This document shows positions 1-5,132 of a DNA stretch of 5,132 nt, one piece after another. How positions within the stretch are numbered: the stretch's first letter is position 1; every line of letters starts with the position of its first letter. The position numbers were made by a program, and so were the translations under genes. Under the pieces are notes generated by a model. That model was not told where the DNA came from. It saw only the letters and a list, made by a program, of their open reading frames with translations, and did no database searches. Source of the stretch: Actinomycetota bacterium (GTDB lineage: Bacteria > Actinomycetota > Actinomycetes > Streptosporangiales > Streptosporangiaceae); contig PMST01000180.1 of assembly GCA_003168295.1 (NCBI GenBank), positions 12,959 through 18,090 of the forward strand, given 5' to 3'.

Positions 1-1088
1 AGCTCCTTCGACAGCAGCATCGGGTCGTCGGCCAGCCGGTTAAGCACCGATTCCCACCGGTTCAGGACATCGGCGGTGATGTCGTCGACGTCGTTGCCGT
101 ACCGGTCCTCGGTGTACTTGCGGGCGAGCTCGAGGTATTCGGCCTGCAGCTGGACGGCGGTCATCTTCCTTCCGTCCTTGAGCGTGAGCAGCCGGCGGCA
201 GGTCGGGTCGTGCGAGATCGCGCGGAGCTCGGCCACCGGGGCTTCCACGGACAGATCGACGCCGAAGAACTTTTCCTCGACCATCGCCAGGATCAGCGAG
301 GTGGTGCCGACCTTGAGGTAGGTGCTGACCTCGCTCATGTTCGCGTCGCCGATGATCACGTGCAGCCGCCGGTACTTCTCCGGATCGGCGTGCGGTTCGT
401 CCCTGGTGTTGATGATGGGCCGCTTCAGCGTGGTCTCCAGGCCCACCTCGACCTCGAAGAAGTCGGCCCGCTGGCTGATCTGGAAGCCCGTGCCCCGGCC
501 GTCAGCGCCGATGCCGACCCGCCCGGCACCGCAGACCACCTGGCGGGAGACGAAAAAAGGGACGAGGAACTTGACGATGTCGGCGAACGGCGTGCCCCGC
601 CGCATCAGGTAGTTCTCGTGCGAGCCGTAGGAAACGCCCTTGTTGTCGGTGTTGTTCTTGTAGAGCTGGATCGGCGCGCTGCCCGGTATCGTCGCGGCCT
701 TGGCCGCGGCCTCCGCCATCACCCGCTCGCCGGCCTTATCCCAGATCACCATCGACAGCGGGTTGGTGCACTCCGGCGCCGAGTACTCGGGGTGAGCGTG
801 ATCGACGTACAGCCGGCCGCCATTGGTCAGGATGACGTTGGCCAGGCCGAGATCCTCATCGGTCAGCTGCGAGGAGTCCGCCGCCTCGCGGGTGAGGTCG
901 AACCCGCGCGCATCCCGCAGCGGGTTCTCTTCCTCGAAGTCCCAGCGGGCCCGCCTGGCCTTGGCCGCGGTGGCCGCCTGGTAGGCGTTGACAATCTGAG
1001 ACGAAGTCACCATCGCGTTGGCACCGGGCTGGCCGGGCACAGAGATGCCGTACTCGGTCTCTGTGCCCATCACGCGAAGAACGCTCAT
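1..1088 (-). CDS. dop: Deamidase/depupylase Dop, N-terminal ~362 residues (3' end beyond window)
   Basis: Dop converts the C-terminal Gln of Pup to Glu and cleaves the isopeptide bond between Pup and substrate lysines, in the cytosol, with bound ATP. My translation begins MSVLRVMGTETEYGI; the glutamates at 10 and 12 match the nucleotide/Mg-binding GTExEYGI motif. Residues about 45-78 (RARWDFEEENPLRDARGFDL, then a short acidic stretch) form the Dop-loop, which is absent from the ligase PafA and separates the two paralogues. LYVDHAHPEYSAPE at 93-106 carries D96, by motif the catalytic aspartate. YKNNTDNKGVSYGSHENY (143-160), SQRADFFEVEVG (205-216) and NTRDEPHAD (227-235) are further family blocks. 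The frame stays open to base 1, so roughly the last 140 residues of a ~500-residue protein are missing. The ATG at 1088 is preceded in frame by a TAA at 1097-1095, so no earlier start is possible. No Shine-Dalgarno is visible; the start overlaps the stop of a 36-codon upstream ORF. Identity is very secure. Confidence 0.97.
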   Translation of the reverse strand, partial: MSVLRVMGTETEYGISVPGQPGANAMVTSSQIVNAYQAATAAKARRARWDFEEENPLRDARGFDLTREAADSSQLTDEDLGLANVILTNGGRLYVDHAHPEYSAPECTNPLSMVIWDKAGERVMAEAAAKAATIPGSAPIQLYKNNTDNKGVSYGSHENYLMRRGTPFADIVKFLVPFFVSRQVVCGAGRVGIGADGRGTGFQISQRADFFEVEVGLETTLKRPIINTRDEPHADPEKYRRLHVIIGDANMSEVSTYLKVGTTSLILAMVEEKFFGVDLSVEAPVAELRAISHDPTCRRLLTLKDGRKMTAVQLQAEYLELARKYTEDRYGNDVDDITADVLNRWESVLNRLADDPMLLSKE

Positions 1089-1195
1089 GCTCTGTTACCC
1101 GCTCGCTTCCGGGGCGCCCGGAGGCGTCGCCTTCCCTCGTCGCTCGTGCCTCGCTCCTCGGTCCAGGCGACGCCGCGCCCCTTCAGCTCGCTCAT
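1085..1195 (-). CDS. Putative 36-residue leader peptide ORF overlapping dop start (ATGA)
   Basis: Reading the gap upstream of dop in its own frame gives an ORF starting MSELKGRGVAWTEERG, followed by an Arg/Lys-rich C-terminal half and a TGA whose first two bases are the TG of the dop ATG. About 29 of its 36 codons end in G or C, as expected for coding sequence here, but also for any GC-rich stretch. It resembles no protein I recognise. The ATG has no clear Shine-Dalgarno. Instead a TAGGCT box ends 7 nt upstream, the spacing expected for a leaderless mRNA starting at the A of the ATG. Terminating ribosomes could restart at the dop ATG, which would explain why dop lacks a ribosome binding site. 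The ORF could also be chance; conservation of the frame and overlap in related genomes would decide. Confidence 0.4.
   Translation of the reverse strand: MSELKGRGVAWTEERGTSDEGRRRLRAPRKRAGNRA
1123..1174 (-). repeat. 10-bp inverted repeat inside the dop leader region
   Basis: On the minus strand GGCGTCGCCT (1174-1165) and AGGCGACGCC (1132-1123) are exact reverse complements separated by 32 nt. The loop is purine-rich and contains two copies of GAGCGA, with a third at the start of the leader ORF (1193-1188) and a partial copy, GCGAG, near 1106. The arms lie inside the putative 36-codon ORF, so ribosome passage would melt the stem. A role in dop translation is inferred only; GC-rich DNA gives such repeats by chance fairly often. 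Confidence 0.35.
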
Positions 1196-1202
1196 GGAAG
1201 CC

Positions 1203-1208
1203 AGCCTA
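1203..1208 (-). promoter_or_regulatory. Possible -10 box for a leaderless dop transcript
   Basis: The minus strand reads TAGGCT, matching the TAnnnT form of actinobacterial -10 elements. Seven bases separate it from the A at 1195, the first base of the leader ORF's ATG, so the predicted transcription start and the start codon coincide. No convincing TTGACA-like -35 is found 16-19 nt upstream, which is common at leaderless actinobacterial promoters. Mapping of 5' ends would test it. Confidence 0.35.
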
Positions 1209-1233
1209 ATGCCGTTGCGGGCGAAGACGGCAT
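1209..1233 (-). terminator. Hairpin downstream of arc, possible weak terminator or attenuator
   Basis: On the minus strand ATGCCGT (1233-1227) and ACGGCAT (1215-1209) form a perfect 7-bp stem around an 11-nt loop, about 31 nt after the arc stop. No T-run follows, so it is not a classical intrinsic terminator. It may be a weak terminator, an mRNA 3'-end stabiliser, or a regulatory structure, since it directly abuts the possible -10 box of dop. Transcription could also read through from arc into dop. Confidence 0.3.
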
Positions 1234-1264
1234 GTCGGCACAGTTCCCTGAGCGCGAACAGCCA

Positions 1265-3040
1265 TCAAAGGTACTGCCCCGTGTTCGCCACGGTGTCGAT
1301 CGAGCGGCCTGCCTCGGTGCCTGTCTTGCCCGAGACCAGCGTCCTGATGTAGACGATGCGCTCACCCTTCTTGCCCGAGATACGGGCCCAGTCGTCCGGG
1401 TTGGTGGTGTTCGGCAGGTCCTCGTTCTCGCTGAACTCGTCGACGCACGCGGCCAGCAGGTGGCTGACCCGGATGCCCTTCTGCCCGGTGTCGAGGAACT
1501 CCTTGATGGCCATCTTCTTGGCCCGCGAGACGATGTTCTCGATCATCGCGCCGGAGTTGAAGTCCTTGAAGTACAGCACTTCCTTGTCACCGTTGGCGTA
1601 GGTGACCTCAAGGAACCTGTTCTCCTCGGACTCCGTGTACATCCGCTCGACCGTGCGCTGGATCATGGCATCGACGGTGGCCTGCGCCGACGAGCCGTTC
1701 GCGGTCATGTCGTCGGGATGCAGCGGCAGCTCGGTCAGGACGTACTTGGAGAAGATGTCCTTGGCTGCCTCGGCGTCCGGCCGCTCGATCTTGATCTTGA
1801 CGTCGAGCCGTCCCGGCCGCAGGATCGCCGGGTCGATCATGTCCTCGCGGTTGGAGGCGCCGATGACGATCACGTTCTCCAGGCCCTCAACGCCATCGAT
1901 CTCGGACAGCAGCTGCGGCACGATCGTGTTCTCCACGTCGCTGGACACACCAGATCCGCGGGTGCGGAAGATCGAGTCCATCTCGTCGAAGAACACGATG
2001 ACCGGCATGCCCTCGCTGGCCTTCTCCCGGGCCCGCTGGAAGACGAGCCTGATGTGCCGCTCGGTCTCACCCACGTACTTGTTCAGCAGCTCGGGGCCCT
2101 TGATGTTGAGGAAGAAGCTCTTGCCCTCCTTGCCGCCGTCGTCCTGCGCGGTCTTGGCCGCGACCTGCTTGGCCAGGGAGTTCGCCACCGCCTTGGCGAT
2201 CAGCGTCTTCCCGCAGCCGGGCGGGCCGTACAGCAGCACGCCCTTAGGCGGCCTGAGCTTGTGTTCCTTGAACAGGTCGGCATGCAGGTAGGGCAGCTCG
2301 ATAGCGTCCCTGATCTGCTCGATCTGCCCGGCGAGGCCGCCGATGTCGTGGTAGGAGATGTCCGGCACTTCTTCGAGGATGAGCTCCTCAACCTCGGCCT
2401 TGGGGACCCGCTCGTAGACGTACCCCGACCGCGACTCAAGCAGCAGCGAGTCTCCCGCGCGCAGCGTCTCGTGCAGCAGCGGCTCGGCCAGCCGCACGAC
2501 CCGCTCCTCATCGGCTTGCGAGATGACCAGCGCGCGCTTGGCGTCGGCGAGCACCTCCTTGAGCATGACGACTTCGCCCACGGTTTCGTAGGACTGGGCG
2601 ATGACGACGTTCAGCGCCTCGTTCAGGACCACTTCCTGACCTGGGCGCAGCTCGGTTAGCTCGACGTTGGGGGAGACGTTCACCCGCATCTTGCGGCCGC
2701 CGGTGAACACGTCGCACGTGTCGTCGTCGTTCGGGTTCAGGAAGACACCGAAACCGGACGGCGGCTGCGCCAGCCGGTCAACTTCTTCCTTCAGCGCGAC
2801 GATCTGGTCGCGTGCCTCACGCAGTGTGGCGGCCAGGCGCTCATTCTGGGCGCTGACCCCGCTAAGGCTTCCCTCGGACTCACGCAACCTGTCCTCGAGT
2901 AGCCTGACCTGCCGCGGAGAATCCGCTAGCCTGCGCCGAAGCACGGCAATCTCCTCATCAAGGAAGGAGATCTGAGCGGTAAGGCTCTTCACCTCATCCT
3001 CGTGCCGCGAGACACGCCCGCTTTCATCTCTGGTGGCCAC
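1265..3040 (-). CDS. arc: Proteasome-associated AAA+ ATPase ARC/Mpa
   Basis: This is the hexameric cytosolic unfoldase that recognises Pup-tagged proteins and translocates them into the 20S proteasome (arc in most actinobacteria, mpa in mycobacteria). With the start chosen here it has 591 residues, close to the ~590-610 usual for the family. Residues about 10-92 are a charged heptad-rich coiled coil, the Pup-binding part. About 95-220 is the tandem OB-fold region. The AAA+ module follows: Walker A GPPGCGKT (272-279), pore-loop KYVG (321-324), Walker [10 protein letters not shown] (347-355), sensor Asn in GASNRED (N397) and arginine fingers in RPGR (408-411). The segment near 476-495 fits the family's beta-grasp insertion. 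The chain ends GQYL, with the penultimate Tyr that docks into proteasome alpha-ring pockets. I chose the GTG at 3040 over the in-frame GTG at 3061 because an almost perfect Shine-Dalgarno sits 5 nt before 3040, inside the longer version. All key residues are present and no frameshift is seen. Confidence 0.97.
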   Translation of the reverse strand: MATRDESGRVSRHEDEVKSLTAQISFLDEEIAVLRRRLADSPRQVRLLEDRLRESEGSLSGVSAQNERLAATLREARDQIVALKEEVDRLAQPPSGFGVFLNPNDDDTCDVFTGGRKMRVNVSPNVELTELRPGQEVVLNEALNVVIAQSYETVGEVVMLKEVLADAKRALVISQADEERVVRLAEPLLHETLRAGDSLLLESRSGYVYERVPKAEVEELILEEVPDISYHDIGGLAGQIEQIRDAIELPYLHADLFKEHKLRPPKGVLLYGPPGCGKTLIAKAVANSLAKQVAAKTAQDDGGKEGKSFFLNIKGPELLNKYVGETERHIRLVFQRAREKASEGMPVIVFFDEMDSIFRTRGSGVSSDVENTIVPQLLSEIDGVEGLENVIVIGASNREDMIDPAILRPGRLDVKIKIERPDAEAAKDIFSKYVLTELPLHPDDMTANGSSAQATVDAMIQRTVERMYTESEENRFLEVTYANGDKEVLYFKDFNSGAMIENIVSRAKKMAIKEFLDTGQKGIRVSHLLAACVDEFSENEDLPNTTNPDDWARISGKKGERIVYIRTLVSGKTGTEAGRSIDTVANTGQYL

Positions 3041-3045
3041 GGCCC

Positions 3046-3057
3046 TCACCTCCCTTT
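3046..3057 (-). promoter_or_regulatory. Strong Shine-Dalgarno that sets the arc start
   Basis: The minus strand reads AAAGGGAGGTGA, nearly a full complement of the 16S rRNA 3' end, followed by five bases and GTG at 3040. The alternative GTG at 3061 would put this motif inside the coding sequence and has no Shine-Dalgarno of its own. It is much the best ribosome binding site in the window, suggesting efficient arc translation independent of upstream genes. Confidence 0.85.
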
Positions 3058-3072
3058 GCACCGTTAACTTGG

Positions 3073-3100
3073 ACTCTACCTATTCGCGAGCATTCCCTAA
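3073..3100 (-). promoter_or_regulatory. Tentative arc promoter
   Basis: In the 173-nt gap before arc the minus strand has TAGAGT (3078-3073), a TAnnnT-type -10, and a poor -35 candidate TTAGGG (3100-3095) with 16-nt spacing. Transcription would start near 3066, leaving a leader of about 26 nt that contains the strong Shine-Dalgarno. An alternative -35, TTGATC (3119-3114), pairs only with a weaker -10-like GGGAAT. The gap is visibly less GC-rich than the genes, as promoters in such genomes often are. The exact position is uncertain. Confidence 0.35.
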
Positions 3101-3213
3101 CCTGCTGAGGCCGGATCAACACTGTTTTGCCGTTTCGGAAGTCACCGATCCGTCACTACAGCATCGCGAGGCGTAATCGTGCACTCGGGACTTAACACAC
3201 CGGCCCGTTCCGA

Positions 3214-4083
3214 TCAATGGACTTCTTGGTGATCTTCGTCCTGTGCCCCCTTGGCCGGCCGGCGCCGGCGCGGCGGGGGCACCACGCCCGGCGCGAGCCG
3301 GCGTGAGGTCACCAGGAACCCGGTATGGCCCACCATACGATGCTCAGGGCGGACGGCCAGCCCCTCCACGTGCCACCCGCGCGTCAGGCTCTCCCAGGCG
3401 GCGGGCTCATCGAAGCCGCCATGACCGCGCAGGGCCTCCACAATGCGTGACAGCTGAGTCGTCGTGGCGACGTAACAGCAGACCAGGCCGCCCGGGGCCA
3501 GGGCCCAGGCGACGGCGTCCACGCACTCCCACGGAGCCAGCATATCGAGGACGATCCGGTCGAAGTCCGACAAGGAAGGATCCTCCCCTGGGCGGCCGAA
3601 ATCGCCGACCACCAGCTGCCAGGAAGACGGCGGGCCGCCGAAGAACTGCTCGACGTTCCGCCTGGCGACCTCGGCAAAGTCGGGCCTGCGCTCAAAGGAG
3701 GTCAGGGTGCCCTGCTCCCCGACCGCGCGCAGCAGCCAGCAGCTGAGCGCGCCGGAACCGGCCCCGGCCTCGAGCACGCGGGCGCCGGGGAAGACATCAG
3801 CGAACGCCACGATCTGCGCGGCGTCCTTGGGATACACCACCGCCGCGCCGCGCTTCATCGCGAGGGTGAAATCGGCGAGCAGCGGCCGGAAGACGACGTA
3901 CGGCGTGCCGCCGCCGGCTTTGATCACGTTCCCGTCGGGGCCGCCGATAATGTCGTCATGATTGAGCGTCCCCCGGTGGGTATGGAACGTCGCACCCGCC
4001 CGCAGCGTGATCAGGTGGCTCCGGCCCTTCGGGTCGGTCAGCTGTACCGGCTCACCGGGCATCAGCGGCTTGAAGTTGGTCAT
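3214..4083 (-). CDS. trmI: tRNA (adenine(58)-N1)-methyltransferase TrmI
   Basis: TrmI transfers a methyl group from S-adenosylmethionine to N1 of A58 in the tRNA T-loop and acts as a cytosolic tetramer. The 289-residue chain closely resembles the mycobacterial enzyme Rv2118c as I remember it. An N-terminal beta domain (about 10-65, including FHTHRGTLNHDDIIG) precedes the Rossmann-fold methyltransferase domain. YPKDAAQIV (84-92) and the SAM-binding glycine motif VLEAGAGSGALS (103-114) are followed by an acidic residue, E131, at the end of the next strand. LDMLAPWE (179-186) holds D180, which by motif is the catalytic aspartate, and VATTTQLSRIVEAL follows. The tail is Arg/Pro-rich (PPPRRRRPAK), then acidic, and may be disordered. 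The ATG lies 6 nt after the protease stop with no Shine-Dalgarno, which suggests translational coupling in one operon. M8 is a possible but less likely alternative start. Standing upstream of arc is usual in actinobacteria. Confidence 0.95.
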   Translation of the reverse strand: MTNFKPLMPGEPVQLTDPKGRSHLITLRAGATFHTHRGTLNHDDIIGGPDGNVIKAGGGTPYVVFRPLLADFTLAMKRGAAVVYPKDAAQIVAFADVFPGARVLEAGAGSGALSCWLLRAVGEQGTLTSFERRPDFAEVARRNVEQFFGGPPSSWQLVVGDFGRPGEDPSLSDFDRIVLDMLAPWECVDAVAWALAPGGLVCCYVATTTQLSRIVEALRGHGGFDEPAAWESLTRGWHVEGLAVRPEHRMVGHTGFLVTSRRLAPGVVPPPRRRRPAKGAQDEDHQEVH

Positions 4084-4089
4084 GGTCGG

Positions 4090-5132
4090 TTATACGCCCG
4101 CGAAGGCGTGGTCGACGTCGCGGGTGGCCAGTACGCCGTAGACCTGGCCGGAGGGCTCAACCAGCAGGTACTCGGTGGCCGGAGCCCGGCGGATGGCGTC
4201 AAGCAGGGCCATCCCGGACAGGTCGGCAGGCAGCACGAGGTTCGGCTCGAGCGTCCTGGCGAGCGAGCCTGCCTCGATCCACGGGCGGCGCTGCGGCGGG
4301 GTCGCCATCACCGCGGTCTCGTTGACGATCGCGATCGGCTTGTCTTCGTGGTCAACGACCACGACCGCCCGGGCCTGGCTCTCGTCCGCGCGCCGGATCG
4401 CCTCGGCCAGCGGAGTGTCCGCGGCGACAGAAACCGCCTTGCGGGCCAGCCGTCGTGCCTGCAGCGCGGGCAGCCGCTCGCGGAACCTCGTCGCCTTGAT
4501 GGCCTGCCCGGCTCCGGTCCACATGAAGGCGGCGATCACCGCCAGCCAGACCACCGTGACCAGGTCAGTGCCGGTCCCGTTCACCACCCCGGCGAGGAAC
4601 GGCACGGCGAACAGGGCCACCGCGAGCACGCGGCCCGCCCAGGCCGCGGCGATGGTCGCGGTCGCCGGGCGGCGGGTCAGCTTCCAGATCACCGCGCGCA
4701 GCATCCGGCCGCCGTCAAGCGGCAGGCCAGGGAGCAGGTTGAAGATCCCGACCACCAGATTGGCCCACCTGAGCTGGCTGACCAGCGTGCCCGTGATGGT
4801 GTCCGGCGAGACCACGTGCATCAGGCCGTAACCGGCCGCGGCCAGCACGAGCGACAGCGCCGGGCCCGCCGCGGACACCAGGAACTCCCGGCCGGGCGTC
4901 TGCGGTTCCAGTTCGATCTCGGAGAACCCGCCGAGCGGGTAGAGCAGGATGCGGCGTACCGGGAGCCCGTATCCGCGGGCGACGACGCAATGGCTCAGCT
5001 CGTGGATGAGCACGGACACGTAGAGCAGCACGACGAAGGCCGCCGCCACGATGAACCTGGTGTCGCCGTGCAGGGTCGAGGCCAGCTCGTTGGCATAGAC
5101 GAGGATGAAGACGCCGGCGATCACGAACCAGT
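4090..5132 (-). CDS. M50-family site-2 protease with C-terminal CBS pair (N-terminus beyond window)
   Basis: This is an integral-membrane zinc metalloprotease of the S2P class that cuts substrates within or near the membrane. Counting from the GTG at 5124, HELSH (41-45) gives the two zinc-binding histidines and the catalytic Glu. NLLPGLPLDGGR (129-140) supplies the third ligand, D137. Hydrophobic segments lie near 1-17, 24-44, 80-104, 117-135, 158-181 and 187-205. The cytosolic part from about 226 to the end fits two CBS domains (VVVVDHEDKPIAIVN near 254-268, then YLLVEPSGQVYGVLATRDVD near the C-terminus), as in Rv2625c/Rip3-type proteins. CBS pairs often bind adenine nucleotides, so energy-state control is possible but inferred. 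No PDZ domain is seen. The frame remains open to 5132 (Trp-Phe before the GTG), and family members usually have more residues before the first membrane helix, so the true start probably lies outside. The natural substrate is unknown. It is probably in one transcript with trmI. Confidence 0.9.
   Translation of the reverse strand, partial: WFVIAGVFILVYANELASTLHGDTRFIVAAAFVVLLYVSVLIHELSHCVVARGYGLPVRRILLYPLGGFSEIELEPQTPGREFLVSAAGPALSLVLAAAGYGLMHVVSPDTITGTLVSQLRWANLVVGIFNLLPGLPLDGGRMLRAVIWKLTRRPATATIAAAWAGRVLAVALFAVPFLAGVVNGTGTDLVTVVWLAVIAAFMWTGAGQAIKATRFRERLPALQARRLARKAVSVAADTPLAEAIRRADESQARAVVVVDHEDKPIAIVNETAVMATPPQRRPWIEAGSLARTLEPNLVLPADLSGMALLDAIRRAPATEYLLVEPSGQVYGVLATRDVDHAFAGV

Larger units (their letters stand above)
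3041..3213. other. trmI-arc intergenic region with short repeats
   Basis: No gene fits here. Besides the tentative promoter and ribosome binding site, two short repeats stand out. GTGAC occurs twice on the minus strand (3156-3152 and 3145-3141), 11 bp apart, about one helical turn. CTCGCGA occurs twice (3170-3164 and 3090-3084), exactly 80 bp apart, each containing the palindrome TCGCGA. Either could be a regulator site, but no known operator is recognised and chance is possible. No convincing terminator for trmI is visible. Confidence 0.4.

Noticed and set aside
1..1088. PafA (Pup ligase) as an alternative identity for the leftmost gene
   Set aside because: The Dop-loop region around residues 45-78 is present, and the N-terminus and motif blocks read as Dop rather than its paralogue PafA.
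210..1352. Long plus-strand open frame (380 codons) opposite dop and the leader region
   Set aside because: It is antisense to the securely identified dop. Its translation is a low-complexity mix rich in Arg, Val, Asp and Leu without recognisable motifs, as expected for a shadow frame in GC-rich DNA.
1232..2659. Long plus-strand open frame (475 codons) opposite arc
   Set aside because: It lies entirely against the conserved arc coding sequence. The Leu/Val/Asp/Gly/His-rich product is a mirror of arc codons and has no family motif.
3041..3213. Possible ferredoxin or other small gene between trmI and arc, as I recall from some actinobacterial loci
   Set aside because: The gap is only 173 nt, too short for a ferredoxin, and no cysteine-rich frame with a ribosome binding site is seen.
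4175..4831. Plus-strand open frame of 218 codons opposite the site-2 protease
   Set aside because: The product is rich in Ala, Ser, Thr and Arg with no motifs, and it overlaps the HELSH/LDGGR protease frame on the other strand.
1..5132. Mobile elements, CRISPR arrays, tRNA or rRNA genes
   Set aside because: No transposase, terminal repeats, regularly spaced repeats or tRNA-like cloverleaf were seen on either strand; the window is filled with conserved chromosomal genes.

Overview
The window is high-GC DNA whose genes all lie on the minus strand, so gene order runs from right to left. It carries the front part of an actinobacterial Pup-proteasome locus. The evidence is a proteasomal AAA+ ATPase (ARC/Mpa) ending in the Gly-Gln-Tyr-Leu tail, next to the deamidase/depupylase Dop, with an actinobacterial-type TrmI tRNA methyltransferase and an M50 site-2 protease upstream. 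Sequence similarity recalled from memory places the organism in the Actinomycetota, closer to the Streptomyces/Streptosporangiales/Frankia side than to Mycobacterium. I cannot name a genus.

Layout in transcription order: (1) a CBS-domain site-2 protease, 5132-4090, with its N-terminus cut off by the window edge; (2) trmI, 4083-3214, starting 6 nt after the protease stop; (3) a 173-nt gap with a tentative promoter and a very strong Shine-Dalgarno; (4) arc/mpa, 3040-1265, complete; (5) a 176-nt gap with a hairpin, a possible -10 box and a 36-codon leader reading frame whose stop overlaps the next start as ATGA; (6) dop, 1088-1, running off the left edge after about 362 of roughly 500 codons. 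In known loci of this kind pup, prcB, prcA and pafA follow dop, so they are expected beyond base 1 but are not visible here.

How the genes work together: Dop deamidates the Pup C-terminal Gln to Glu, which allows PafA to ligate Pup to substrate lysines. Dop also removes Pup from tagged proteins. ARC/Mpa captures pupylated proteins with its N-terminal coiled coils, unfolds them with ATP and feeds them to the 20S proteasome, docking through its C-terminal tail. TrmI makes m1A58 in the T-loop of tRNAs. The membrane protease probably cleaves membrane-embedded substrates; its link to the proteasome is positional only.

The gene content is a known system. The least explained part is the arc-dop gap: a putative leaderless 36-codon ORF, with an internal 10-bp inverted repeat, that would couple translation to a dop start lacking any Shine-Dalgarno. 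The long plus-strand reading frames are shadows of these genes.
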